Shown: positions 21,533 to 33,640, counted from the first letter of the stretch. The stretch: DNA of 64,000 bases from Lumbricus rubellus (GCA_945859605.1 OX243818.1:39405262-39469261), one strand, 5' to 3'. Notes: a model not told the origin generated them from the letters alone. A program made the numbers and translations.

Positions 21533-22012
21533 CTATCTGAACCAGAACTTCAGCAATGATTAGCTACTTCACTAATCAATGAAATATTTAATTTGTCAGG
21601 GATGATAACTGTGATTCGCATTAACAATTGCTCTTTCGTTGCTTTCTTGTTTTCACAATTATAGGCCAACAAATCGTAGTCTATAATATTTCTAATTAAA
21701 ACCAAACAAAAATTGTCCAGTTGTCAGCTATTAGGGCCTACTTTTAGTCTTTATGTTCTATCACACCAATTCACAGAGGGCATACTGTAACACATGTTAG
21801 TCCCATCCTGCGTCCCTGCATCGTAATCCACATTACATCGGCTCACCAAATAGACCTACCAATGATATTGAGATACGAATAGCTCAAGATCATGTTCGGA
21901 TTTGTTGGATAACACGCAAAAGATAGCTCAGACTCCGATGGGGTATAGACTTTAGAGTAAGCTTATAGAAAACTCTGACGCATAAGACATGTTTTTCTAC
22001 AAGGTTAAAACA

Positions 22013-22018
22013 TTTATT
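22013..22018 (-). other. Polyadenylation signal of the small secreted-protein gene
   Basis: AATAAA on the minus strand, about 190 nt after the stop codon at 22209. The intervening sequence has no repeat signature. Confidence 0.55.
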
Positions 22019-22208
22019 GACAATCAGATGAAGCGTAGCCTAATCGTTGCAATTCAGGTCCACGTTAAAATCAATTCTCCCCTGACTATGGAAAACGAGT
22101 GTCCACTATAATAATCGACTCTATTTGTTGTCGAATAGGTAGCATTATAATTCGTTTTGGTTTCAGAATTTCCGGATTAGAAGCGGTTGCGGCTTTCACA
22201 GTTTCACG

Positions 22209-24705
22209 CTAAATTGACGACTGAGACTCGTCGCTCGCTGAGCTGATCGGCTTACGTTTAGGCTTAGTTGAAGGCTTAGGCCTAGGGGTCTTTCTGGCAT
22301 ACGTTAGCTGAACTGGAATCATGTCAATTCGTTGCTGTCGTATAGGTATCAGTATCATTTGTATCATTTGTAGCAATGGAGAATCATCGGCTGTGGTGTT
22401 GTTAGTTTCACTGTCACTTCTCGACTGAGACTCCTCTACAAGGAAAATTCAAATAAACAAATGACGTTGTAGTGAACTTGTGACGTCAGGAGTTGTTCTG
22501 CACTTGTTCATAGTAATAATAGTAGGCCTAGCTCTTCTTAATCCATCTTCGCCAAGCTCAGCACTCAGTTCTCTCCGGTGTAGTGTCAACATAGGCCTAA
22601 TACTCGTGACGAGTGCATATTGAAAATGCATTGGAACTGAATGGTAATGTGGTGTGATAATGAGCATTGAACTTCAAGTGCATTTTGTTTTATTTTCCTG
22701 GGCCTTCTTGCCCGAAAAACAGACACACTCGAAATTTGGGAACATCTGCTCCATTCCAGACACGGTCCCGTCTCCTACGTCTATGTCCAGGGCTGTAATG
22801 AAGGGTATACGCGGGTATACGGCATATACTTAACTCCGGGAAAAAACGGCATCGTATACTCTCCACGGAAAACCAGGGTAGGCTATATACGGGTATACAG
22901 CGCAAAGGACCTACTCACCTCACAAAGAGCGTGTAGGTATTATAAGCTTACGCACGAAGAAGGCAAAGAATAGTCCAGGCGTAGCGACCGCCCTCCGTAC
23001 CCTCCGACCGAAGGGGCCCCCGGCAAGAAAGGGGCCCCTAAAAGTGCCAAAAAATGAATGAAATGACTAAAAAAAAGGTCATCAACTTTTTCGGTCTGCG
23101 AATTTATGAAATTTTCCCGAGATTTTGGCCGAATGACTAAAAAAAGGTCGTGAGAAATTTCTGGGATATTATGCTCGGAGGGGCCCACGTTCATTGTTGC
23201 TACGGCCCTGGAATAGTCAAAGCAGCAGCAGCAGCAGCAGCAGAACCGGCTGTTACTGTAAGCTTGAGACGCGTTGGAATCCGACTGCAGACAATCCAGT
23301 CATTTTAAATTAATATAGGGTATTTCCAGAAATAAAATAAAAACTAAAAACGTTCAATATCTAAGAACGCCATGTTAATTAGCTAAGTTCAACAAATTTC
23401 TTTGGCGGTGAAGGTTGAAACACAGGCCTCCCTACTTGCCTGCATTGGTCCCTAGTCCCTATACCTATGAAATGGACTTCCCCCATCCCTCCCAATGAAA
23501 TGGACTTTCCCCCATCCCTCTTTATGAAATGGACTTTCCCCCATCCGTTCGCTCTGCCATCTTCTCATGGTAGTCTTTCGTCATCTTTCATCTCAAAACA
23601 ACTGCCTTTCTCTCGAAATTGCACGCACTGGGAGCGCTTCTGGAAGGCTACTGCTACAAGAAGCGCTTTACAAATGGTCAGGCACAATACGATACCAATT
23701 ATAGCAAGTGGGTGTCTAAAGAGTTTGAAGCTGAAGCAGAGTGCATTACAATTTGCTTGCTAGGCCAACAAGTATAAACGGTTCTAGGTCTATTTACAAA
23801 ATTTATAGGCTACTTGTGTGTTTATGTGCAATGCACTATCACACTGCTAAATGTGCTAATAGCAGGTTTTGGACTTTTTCCTTAACACTGTACTGACGCG
23901 GGTCCGAAGTCTAATAGACTTTTTTATTAGGCCTAGACCCCAATCCAGCTTCTGATTTTTTTTATGTTTAACACTTAGTTAAATGGATTGACGAAACCAA
24001 CGTTTGAGAAATGGAAGCTGGATGAAGGTTTCATGTAGGTGAAATGGAAGCTGGATGAAGGTTCTCTGTAGGTGAAATGGAAGCTGGATTGACGTAAACA
24101 ACACTTGAGAAATGGAAGCTTATTCAAGGTTCTCTGTAAGTGAAATGGAAGCTGGATAAAGGTTCTCCATAGGTGAAATAGAAGCTGGATAAAGGTTCTC
24201 CTTAGGTGAAATAGAAGCTGGATTGACGAAAACAACGCTTGAGATATGGAAGCTGGACGAAAGTTCTCTTTACGTGAAATGGAAGCTGGATGAAGGTTCT
24301 CTCTAGGTGAAATAGAAGCTGGATGAAACAAACGCAATTAAATAACTGTTTTCACTGGGGGTAACCTGAAACGCTAAAGGGTAGGATGAAACCGGATTAA
24401 GATTACCTCCGAGGGTATCTTCAAACCGGTTTCTTCTTACCTCCCGGTAATCTGAAACCGGTTTCAAGTTACCGGGGGTAGTGTTTAGGAAGGGGTAATT
24501 TGAAACCTTTACACCGGCTCAGACAGGGCCTACAGAGATATTTAAAAAGTTATTTCGAAGGTAGACCTATAGTAGGCTAGTTCTTACCACTTCGGATCCC
24601 GTCCACGTCTGCTCCGACCGCCGTGAAGACACCAAGTACAGCGACGACACAGACGAGTAGGATGGTCCGTTCAAAGATTCTCCCAGACATCTCGAAAGAC
24701 TTCAT
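22209..24705 (-). CDS. Two-exon gene for a small secreted protein, unrecognised family
   Basis: Exon 1 is 24588-24705 and exon 2 is 22209-22435. Exon 1 starts MKSFEMSGRIFERTILLVCV, a signal peptide with hydrophobic core TILLVCVVAVLGVFTAVGA and likely cleavage before DVDG. It ends in phase 1 at a donor GTAAGA. Exon 2 follows the acceptor TTTTCCTTGTAG in matching phase and runs 74 codons to TAG. The joined product is 114 aa. The mature part starts acidic and Ser/Thr-rich (ESQSRSDSETNNTTADDS), has a hydrophobic stretch (LLQMIQMILIPI), then a basic Pro/Lys-rich tail (RKTPRPKPSTKPKRKP). It contains no cysteines, so it is not a disulfide-stabilised peptide. Dibasic sites could allow processing. Other exons could lie in the 2.15-kb intron, which carries a hAT-like insert and array repeats. 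Confidence 0.6.
22976..23210. mobile_element. hAT-like MITE with 8-bp target duplication
   Basis: The target duplication is GAATAGTC (22968-22975 and 23211-23218). The ends are CAGGCGTAGC... and ...GCTACGGCCCTG. The interior has two ATGACTAAAAAAAGGTC motifs, also seen at 26.45-26.60 kb. It lies in the intron of the secreted-protein gene. It is 235 bp and non-coding. Confidence 0.85.
23222..23243 (+). repeat. (AGC)n microsatellite
   Basis: About seven AGC units directly after the hAT-like MITE target site. Confidence 0.9.
23937..24515. repeat. AGCTTCTATTTC-unit array ending in a GTGTAAAGG-family terminus
   Basis: About 11 GAAATRGAAGCTGGAT units at 23990-24335, then GGTAACTTGAAACCGG-like G-rich text, then a right end GGGGTAATTTGAAACCTTTACACCGG split at the same place as in 8399-9619. 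The left terminus is missing. It sits in the intron of the secreted-protein gene, close to exon 1. Confidence 0.75.
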
Positions 24706-26154
24706 TGCTATTGGCCTACTACAAGCAAGTGCAGACTTTGTTTTTCGTCAGAAGCTAGAACTCTCTCCGCTCAGCAGCAATAGACTTAATTGGTAATAAT
24801 AATTATTGTAGGCTAACAGCCCATGATCGGCCTATAGACTTTTAGAGATCTAAAGCCTGTCTGCAGTAATTATAGGCATAGGCTTACTTTCATAGACTGC
24901 ACCAAAAGTGAAGAATGCCAGCGTAGGCTACATTAAAAACAGTTTAAAACTTACTGTAGCTCTTAAAGTTATAGGCTACATGTATCTCATATTGTAGGCT
25001 AAGTTACCGCTGCATGTAGCCTAATTTTTTAAACAATGGACGAGTGAAACGCGCAGGGGTTCCGCGAGCAAGTGAGGGTTTTGGTAAAGGTTCCGCCACT
25101 GGAAAAAGGTTGAAAACCACTGCTGTAGGCCTAGTTGTTAGAAAGCTGTGCTAGCCCTGTCTTACCTTCGTCAACGATTGCAGTCTCTTCGATTTTCTTC
25201 GGCTGTGTCAATCGGTTCTTTATCGCTTAAGCCTAGATGCTTAAGCATCGTGTTTTATAGCATTTCATTTCATTGGCCATTGGTGCAAAGCAGCGTGACG
25301 TTGCTGCCGTATTCTATGTTGGAATAACAAAACATCTAGAAAGCAGCATGAGACCATTAGGCTACAGTCTCTCTTAGACTCTCTAGCCTACGTTTTGCCT
25401 TTGCATTAATTTTAATTACCATGATCGACTACGTAGCCTACTGTTTATTGTTTTCCTTGCCGATGTTAAATATCGGCAAGGAAAGCAATTTTATGCCATT
25501 TGCCATTAGGCTAATGTCACTAGGCTACTTGCGATTATTGCGAATAGACCTATGTTCGCCGATGTCGCGCCATTTGTTTGCATAGTCCGTGATTTTGCCC
25601 GCCATCTTGTTTCCCATGCAACCGCTAAAAATTAAGCTTGCTAACCACGATTTTCGTTCCCACGAGGGTCAAATTAGTCTAGAAGTGCATGTTAGCAAAT
25701 GTTTACATGATTTGCTTCTAACAGTAGGCTATCATTTCCAGATTCCAAGCCTGGTCCAAATGGCGGCCATCTTTTTCCCGCCAAAATTAGACCACTTGCC
25801 GTGGTCCGATTTCTTGTAACTTTTAGTATGTTTATCACCAGACTTAAGACATCATATAATCATCATAAAACGTTTTCTTACCCTTATTGTGAGTTTCACC
25901 GAGACTGTTTCGTAGATAGACCCGATTATAGGCTACACACTTACGTACTTTGTAATAATTAATTATTATAATTATTTATCCCAAAATATTTTATATTATT
26001 ATTTGAATACACAACAATTAAATTAATAATGTAAGTTTCTAATAATTTGTATGTCAACCAAATGTTTCATTATATGGGTGGTGAGTGACACGAAGCTATA
26101 GTAGGCTAACTGCTGGGCTTCAGCTTATTTGGAGAATTTTAGCTTCGTTTGCTG
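24706..26154. other. Upstream region of the secreted-protein gene
   Basis: This presumably holds its promoter; no TATA box is evident. It contains a hAT-type terminus at 25030-25122 and a 12-bp-stem hairpin at 25453-25483. No coding sequence is recognised. Confidence 0.4.
25030..25122 (-). mobile_element. hAT terminus fragment
   Basis: On the minus strand it reads CAGTGGTTTTCAACCTTTTT, then CCAGTGGCGGAACC. This is the classic end of hAT (Charlie/Zaphod-like) elements. Only this end is present. Confidence 0.65.
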
Positions 26155-26162
26155 GTTACGTC

Positions 26163-27339
26163 CAGTGTTCCCGTTAAGGTCTGAATTCTTGGAGTCACGG
26201 ACGCACCACATCAAGAAAATTGGAGTCCACGCCAAATGGATGAGAGTCATGGACTCCAGACCCATCCATTTTTGGAGTCCCATTGGGCCACAGTAGGATA
26301 AATGCCAAATATTCCGAATTTTTTTATTGGGCTCTGTAGGTGAATTATAGGCGACAAAGGGCCCAACCCTTATTATTACGTACCGGTATACAGAGGCGAT
26401 ACAGAAATTTGTGAAGGGGGAAAAATTTTAGGTGATATTTGCCGGAAAAATCTTATGACCTTTTTTCAAATGTGTAAAAAATTCACCATTTTTCCTGACC
26501 AAAAAATCTGATGACTTTTTTTAGTCATCCGGCCGAAATTTGTCACAAATATGCCATTTTCCCTGCCAAAAAGTTTGATGACCTTTTTTAGTCATCTGGT
26601 TGTAATCTGTTGTCCTCTCTATAGTCGCATTCGTTTAAATATTCTTCAAACCAAATGGGGGGTGCCACGTCCCATGCAATTTTTAAATGGGGGGTCATGG
26701 CCGGATTGGCCTCTCTGGATCCGCCCTTGCCGCTAACCTGGGATTAATATCGATATTAGTCCCAGCCGCTAACAAGGCCATCATTTCAGAAATATTTGGA
26801 GACTAGACTATATGACCAGTAGGGCCAATAGGCCTAGGCCTACCAATCTTCTCGACAATAATTCTTACTTTTCAAACAAAAATTTCTTTTAATTTTCTTG
26901 ATTTTAATAGGTTCTATATCTATCCGACGACTGTCATTACTTTTTAAGCCAGGAACGCTCAGAGGTCGCTCTAGCATATTATTGATGATATGTTAATTAG
27001 GCATATATGTATATGCATGTATAGGCTATGTACGTTACTCACAAAGAAAAAATTCATAAATAGGTTAGGCTATTGCATAAATTATTCACCGCTAACCAGT
27101 TTGTCACATTGCATAAACTGAGAGGGTAAGCAAGCAAGCAAGTGTTATTGACATATTATAGGCTACGGACCCCACGGTATTAATTTTTTTTATTGGTGTC
27201 CCATGGACGCATCGTTAATTTATTTGTGCGTCCACCCATAACTGCGGTGCGTCCATGGACGCACGACCTTTATTTTTGTGCGTCCGGCGTCAAAATGTGT
27301 GCGTCCCGGACGCACGGATGCACACTAACGGAATCACTG
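26163..27339. mobile_element. hAT-like element with 8-bp target duplication, non-autonomous
   Basis: The target duplication is GTTACGTC (26155-26162 and 27340-27347). The terminal inverted repeats are CAGTGTTCCCGTTAA and CAGTGATTCCGTTAG. The subterminal regions carry many GGAGTCCA / GTGCGTCCATGGACGCAC repeats, as expected for transposase binding sites. The 1,177-bp interior has no transposase and includes a nested repeat at about 26385-26730 (GATGACTTTTTTTAGTCATC). Confidence 0.85.
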
Positions 27340-27347
27340 GTTACGTC

Positions 27348-27984
27348 GCTGCATCTGAAAAGTCCTGCTGTCACAGCAGTCACACATTTGCATGATCTTT
27401 GTTTCCCACATTTTATGTGATTTTCCGAAAAACATAGCGAGTGCAATTATACATGTATGTATGTCGTTTAGAGCTTAAAGATTCTGAATACTTAAGGCTT
27501 AAGCTTTCATTTGCAAAAATCTGAATAATATTATTATCCGCAAGGCCCTACCCCGTAGGCTACTGGATAAGAAATTTAACCACTGGCTTTCAAAATGAAC
27601 GAATGAAAATAAGAATGAACCAAACAAACCGTGTGTCTAGTGCTCATCAGATTCTGTTTGCATAACAGTCCAAATAGTTTAAAACCAATTATAAAAATGC
27701 ATTGTTTGTGATAGTCCGACTGGACCGATGGAAACGTACCGTACATGCAAGCTATGCTTAAAGGCCAATAGATTTCCTTGTAATGCATGTGCACTCCGAA
27801 TAACAAGTAATGAGCCATAACGACATAATTATACAAAACAACATTAACATAAATATACAAAACAACAATGCATTCACGTAATAATGCCATTATAAGCAAG
27901 AATCATTGAAAGCTTTGGTAGAATCTTTTTACTGGCAAAACCCTTGTGAGTTCAGTTGGTGCGATAAAATTTTCCATCAAACTA
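27348..27984. other. Intergenic stretch
   Basis: AT-rich. No feature is recognised. Confidence 0.4.
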
Positions 27985-28410
27985 CCGCGGAAGCTTGATG
28001 AAGGTCCTCCATAGGTGAAATAGAAGCTGGATTGACGAAAACAACGCTAGAAAACTGGAAGCTGGATGAAGGTTCTTTGTATGTGAAATAAAAGCTGGAT
28101 ATTGAGAGAACCTTCACCCAGCTTCCATTTGGGGTTAGGGCTAGGGTCACGAACAAAATGGTATTAGGACAAAATGGTATGGGCAAAATGCTTTTTTCAC
28201 CCAGCTTCGATTTTTCACGCGTTGTTTTCGTCAATCCAACTTCTAGTTCACCTATGGAGAATTTTCATCTAGATTCCAGTTCTCTAGCGTTGTTTTCGTC
28301 AATCCAGCTTCTATTTCACCCATAGAAAACCATCCAGCTTCAGGTGATATCGAAGCTGGATTTACGAAAACAACGCGTAAGAAATGGAAGCTGGAGATAG
28401 GCCCTACGGA
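27985..28410. repeat. AGCTTCTATTTC-unit array
   Basis: About nine units in both orientations (GAAATAGAAGCTGGATTGACGAAAACAACGC and complements). It is interrupted at 28130-28195 by GGTTAGGGCTAGGG and ACAAAATGGTAT repeats. Confidence 0.75.
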
Positions 28411-28682
28411 ATTCATTCGGAATTCAGATGAGGTAGTGTGAATCTACGGGGGGGGGGGGAACTAAATCCGGTTTCCCATTACCACTAGTTCGACTGGAGC
28501 ATGAACTCACTTAGCACCTCACCTCAATCGTCTCAGTCGCTCCCGATTTTATCAACTGCGCCAGCTTCTCACTTTGTTCGATTTCTCTCAACAGCTGCCT
28601 CAACTAGGCCTACAATTGTCTAATCTTCTGTCACAGAATTTCTTAAAGTAAACTCCATGAAGCAAACGATAAATACATTCAC

Positions 28683-28688
28683 TTTATT
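28683..28688 (-). other. Candidate polyadenylation signal of the F-box-like gene
   Basis: AATAAA on the minus strand (in GTAATAAAGTG), about 355 nt after the stop codon at 29041. The duplicated flank at about 47.10 kb retains a TTTATT at the corresponding place. Confidence 0.45.
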
Positions 28689-29040
28689 ACATCCAGTTTG
28701 TAAACAAATTCTCCACGTAGGCCTATTATAACTCAAGCAGAATATGCTTTTAAACACTGAAACGTCATTCTCAAACTTTATCAAGAGTAAAAACAGAATT
28801 CATAATAGAAATCATGAAACAAAAACGATAAAAGCAATTGATCATCTTATTTACCTGAAGTTTGCAAAACGAATTCTCAGTGTAAGACTAGGCCCCTATT
28901 TCAAACAGAACACATTTTCAACAAAGTTCTCTCTATGTGCAGATGCTGATAGCAGGGAACAATAATTGTTTACACGAAACGTCGGCAACGTTTATTCAGG
29001 ATTGTTTCCATAGCTAGGCTTTGTTAACGTTGTCGTTTTC

Positions 29041-32000
29041 TCATTTGAAACGGAATCTGACTACAATATGGCCAGTAGAGAATTTAAGAAAAATGCCCAC
29101 TAACTCATTCTTCTCGCTATCGTAGTGAAGTCTATGGTGATAACCTGGCTCGCTTCCGTTCACTTGTCCACAAGTGATCATCAAGAGATTCAATTCCGAA
29201 TCCAAAAGCTCTTGTTTGTTGGACGCTTCACTGATCACAATTCTGCCATAAGTATCAGCAAAATTTACAGCAATGTCGGCACCAAGAGTTGACTGATATT
29301 GGCGTACGATGCTTCCATCCATATCTACCTCCGTTAAGAGAACTTTATGTTGGTCGTTTAATGAAACCAAAACAAGGTTCCCATTTGATTTCATGAGGAC
29401 CTTTCCTCCCAAATCGAAATCGTAAATATCCGAAGACAACATTACAATATGCTGCAAGGAACCCTTCGCATTGTAAATGCTTATAATGGGAGGATCAGGT
29501 TCTCTCTTCGCTGAAGCGATCATTATTTTGCCATCAGCGGATGTGGATAAAGTCGACGTTGACTGCCTTAGATCACGAATCCAAGGTGCAAGTCCAACAT
29601 GCAGTTGCTCCTCAAATTCCATGCAGAAGACTCGCAGGAAATCCTCTTCTTCACGAAGCACTAAGATATACAAACACTTGGATACGTTGCAAGCTGCTAT
29701 GTCGATAAGGAGCATTTGCATTTCTTTTAGCCCGATGACACCCTTCACCACTGGCAAGTTGTTGCAATCGAAAGCAAATATACGATCTCCGAGGCACTGA
29801 ATGAAAATATCATCTCCCAGTGAAGTCACCTTGAGAGTGTTATGCTTCATAGCACACTGATGCAAAATTTCCACAGTAAACGTCTCCTGGGCTGGAAATA
29901 ACAATTAGCCTACTCTAATTGCAACACGCGCCGACGAAATCACATGCACACATTATTTCTATGGAGATGTCACCAAAATAAATTGTGAACCCTAAATTTA
30001 ATCAACTTACAAATTATGGAATTAAGAAGATTGCACAATAATTTGATACTTGAAAACAGTGACCTGGCTGTTTTGCTTGTTGGCAATTTTGATGGGTCCA
30101 TTATGAACGTAGACCATTTTGATAGGGCTGTTTTGACGAAGGGGGGTACTTTCATACGGCAACTTTGAGGGTCACCTTCCAATTAACAGAGACTTCAAAG
30201 AATAATTGCTAGGCCTACTGGATCGCTATTCATTCAGAAAATTTATACAACGGCTCTTCAAGAAGCCTACTCAGAGTCCCTACAAATTTTATTTGGCTTG
30301 CCATCATCCGTTTTCGAGGGACCACGCAGTTTCCTGTGACCAGTGCTCCCTTAATATTATAAGATCTCAGTGTGAGTTATTTTTCTTGGAGTATTATTGT
30401 TTCTTGTCGTTATTCTCCCATGGTTTAGTTTTTGACGGGTGTTTTATACTGGGAGTACATCTAACAAGTTTCACATGTTTATAAATAGAATCTAATAAAG
30501 TGAAAAGAATGACATGTATGCAACTGAAAATTGAATGATTGAAAGATAAAATGGCGTACACTTAATACTAGCAGACGACTTTCATAAATGCATTGATTTT
30601 TATTCCACTTCTTAATTTTAAGCACGACAGAGTTTTTTCCGTTATGCAGCGAACTTACTCATGCCGTCTAGAGCTCTGCGAAGTTCGTTTTGAAAGAAGT
30701 CGGTCGCGAGGCTGCAGCTCCAACGCGAGCAGACAGATCGAAGTTTGCTTATCACTGGACCAGATTTTTCTTTCCACACACTTTTAGCCAGCTTCATATC
30801 CTTCACTTCCGCAGCCACAACTTTAACGAGGATATATAGAAGTAGCTCGATCGGTAGATCGTGCAGCTACAATATTCAAATAACACATTGCATCAGAATA
30901 GATCTCATGAATTCCTCAGCATAAACTTTAAAGAGCAGAGAGATCATTTTGGCATGGTGAAAATTGTCGTGGGGTTCCACCCCCTAGACTTTCTTATGAG
31001 CCATTGTAAAATTGCATGACAAAAACCAATTAAAATAAACGTCTGACCGCCACAGTAATTTTTCCACAATAATCTCTTGTTGCGCCTAGGCTGAACGAGA
31101 TTTACACAATGTTCAGTGATTGATATAAATGACACATTTACATGGCACTTACGAATATGGAGTTTAGATCAACGTCTTTAATATTTGACAGCTTTCTTAA
31201 TTGTATTAATTATGTATATTACTAAATAAACTTTTTATTATAATGTGGATCCCATGAAGACATTAAACCGCAGATTCATTGCAGTTAGCTTACCGTTGTT
31301 GTGTAACTCAATGAAGCGAGCTTTTCACACAAAGAATCGTCATCTGGTTGGAATACTGCCACTACATGAACAAATAAAATCATTCCTAAATGCAATTCTT
31401 AATAAATGCAATAAGTGAATTATTATCTCTGGAACATATCAACAAAGTCCATGAAGAAGTTTGCAAAAGGACTCAATACAAGTTCGAGCACTAGTGGTGG
31501 AAACATTGAACACAGGTTGGGAAGCACTATCAAGTTCATTGGATAAGTTATTTGAGAGATGACCTGATATAATGCATGTTTTGTTTGAAACATTTTGATG
31601 AAATCAGGTCTTCATGTGTTAATAGAAATAGTCTTTAAGCCTGCAAAATCTGATTTCGAAAGTTTTACATCTTGCCAAGATATTGGCAAAAAATCTGTAG
31701 GGGTTTTATTATGGCCAACCATGAATGTAATGTATGACATTGTATGTATGTATGTAGGTATGTACCTAAAAATAATAATAATAACCTGCATGCATGCATG
31801 CATGCATGCATGCATACATACATACATACATACATACATACATACATACATACATACATACATACATACATACATACATACATACATACATACATACATA
31901 CATACATACATACATACATACACTGGACGGTCCTGAATGTAAACAGATGGGAGTAAAGGCGGGAGAATGTCCTACACAGGAATGGTCGGTGGGGTAGTGG

Positions 32001-32211
32001 CGGGGTGGGGGTAATGGAATGGGTAATGAGCTTGGGGCAATGTCCTAGACCCGATTTAAAAACAATTAATTGCTGCATAAAATTAATAGAAGCCGAATTT
32101 ATCAAACTCTTTCTGGGCTAAACAGGAGCACTCTGAAATTAACTTACAGCCTGAGTCTCCATTCGATTGCTCGTCGTTGCTTGTTTCGTCTGATGGTGTT
32201 ATCTCAGACAT
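29041..32211 (-). CDS. F-box-like / beta-propeller-like protein, four exons
   Basis: Exons are 32148-32211, 31294-31355, 30659-30866 and 29041-29891, about 394 aa. Exon 1 (MSEITPSDETSNDEQSNGD) ends in phase 1 at a GTAAGT donor. Exon 2 begins with 2 nt after TAGTGGCAG and ends phase 0 at GTAAGC. Exon 3 ends phase 1 at GTAAGT. Exon 4 begins with 2 nt after TTATTTCCAG. All phases agree. Exon 3 (residues 43-111) is F-box-like: LHDLPIELLLYILVKV, an insert, then LRSVCSRW and FFQNELRRAL. Exon 4 (residues 113-394) has degenerate propeller blades (TSADGKIMIASAK, SNGNLVLVSLN, DMDGSIVRQYQS, NFADTYGRIVISEAS). By family logic it would present substrates to an SCF ubiquitin ligase. Both domain calls are by eye. 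Intron 1 carries a mariner fragment and a microsatellite. Confidence 0.7.
31440..31724. mobile_element. Mariner-like fragment in intron 1 of the F-box-like gene
   Basis: The end ...TATTGGCAAAAAATCTGTAG, then GGCCAACCATG, matches the right end of the elements at 3.15-3.56 and 37.4-38.6 kb. The text GGAAGCACTATCAAGTTCATT also matches 38340-38360. The transposase is absent. Confidence 0.6.
31741..31921 (+). repeat. (TGCA)n(TACA)n compound microsatellite
   Basis: Short TGTA repeats, an AATAAT tract, (TGCA)n, then about 27 TACA units. The Met-Tyr-Val-Cys or Tyr-Ile-His-Thr frames over it are translation artefacts. It lies in intron 1 of the F-box-like gene. Confidence 0.95.
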
Positions 32212-32509
32212 AACGGACGAGAACTTCTGGGATCTGTGGAGTAATAAACATGGTTCTTGTCACATGCAATCAATATCAATAACATTGTAAGAAACATTAA
32301 TTAATCGATTGGTGGATAACTGTACAGAAATTAATTTTGAGCTGACGATAGAAATTTAAAAGTAGCTCTAATAGTTGAGTGCGAATATTTTAACCAAATA
32401 TGGCGTATTGAAACTACACCATGTGACGTCATCTCTACATGCGTAGCCGGTAAACGTGTATTTTAGCATCGTGAATTATTCGCTCGTTGCAGCATTAAAA
32501 TTTTATATT

Positions 32510-32780
32510 TTAATCAATCTAACTTCTACTTTAGCATGAATTTTTCTCATTGATCCAGCTTCTGTTTAGGCAAGAATTCGTGTCATCGTTCCCGCTTCTA
32601 TTTCGGCAGCAATTATTTTTCTTCAATACAACTTCTATTCAAAAAAATTGTTGCTTATCAATGCAGCGTGAATTTCAGCGAGATGTTTTCATAAATTCCA
32701 CTTCTATTTCATTAAAAATTTATTTTCATCATTCCAGCTTCTATTTAGCAAAAAATCTAGCTGTTCGTCAACCCGACTCG
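32510..32780 (+). repeat. Diverged CAGCTTCTATTT-unit array
   Basis: About seven degenerate units (CCAGCTTCTGTTTAG, CCCGCTTCTATTTC, TTCCAGCTTCTATTTAG) at 35-40-bp spacing, just upstream of exon 1 of the F-box-like gene. It appears older than the other arrays. Confidence 0.6.
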
Positions 32781-33544
32781 TATTCGACCAATGCTGCAAC
32801 CCAAGCAATGTTAAATAACTAACGACCCTAAAATACACGTTTACCCCGAAGTGCGACACCGCCACACTCCACAAGAGGAAATAAGTGAACGGACAAGCAC
32901 GTGACTAAAATTATCATAAATTATTGATATGAATGGATCCATTGTTTAGCAACAGGCTCTGACATAATTTATGTGGACATAATTAATATTATTATAATTA
33001 GAATGCCGCTATCCCAATCACATCTAATTATAATTATGCTATATAAAACTTAGAATTATAACGTAAGATTTTTTACCTTAGATCAGAGAATGCAGTTGAT
33101 ACTAATAATTATTGACGTCATCGCAATATCTTTATGCTACGTGTACATGGATATTATGTTATGATGTTCAAAGAGGTATACATATAATACTGTGCATAGG
33201 AACGATCAAGGAGGGTTTAAAATAAGTAAGTAGGCCTAATGGAACTTTTTAATGCGCCTAACTTAAAGTAGTCTAATGGAGCTTTTTATGCATCTAATTC
33301 AAAGAGCAGCCTTGCAGCAGGATTCTGGAAATTACTCAAAATAAGATCTTGCTACTTAGGTTCAAGAGATTTTGCTAGAAATCTCGATATTGCATTTAAT
33401 AATAATATTTCCTTTTTGAAACGATCTGGTTGACAGCCACCTGTTACCGTGTGCAGTTATGCAATTGAAACAATTCACAATAACGCATAAATAGAATACA
33501 TATTAAATTGTCTTAATTAGGCTACTAACAGAACAAAGAGCCTG

Positions 33545-33640
33545 CAAACACAAATCACTTCCGTCATAGGAGGTTCGAAATCGGTTCCTCTCGCTATCCA
33601 TGCCAATGTGTTACCTAATGCGCTACTGTCCCTTATTAAT
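33545..33640 (-). repeat. tRNA-like SINE head fragment
   Basis: On the minus strand, AGTAGCGCATTAGGTAACAC and GATTTCGAACCTCC resemble A and B boxes. A related head lies at 40316-40380 (minus). No SINE tail is discernible next to it. Confidence 0.35.

Noticed and set aside
31789..31920. CRISPR-like or other spaced repeat array
   Set aside because: Eukaryotic microsatellite with no spacers. The AGCTTCTATTTC arrays were also considered: their spacers are repeated, not unique, so they are not CRISPR.
31741..31960. Open frames rich in Met-Tyr-Val-Cys or Tyr-Ile-His-Thr on both strands
   Set aside because: They are translations of the TACA/TGTA microsatellite and its complement; every frame of a 4-bp repeat is open.
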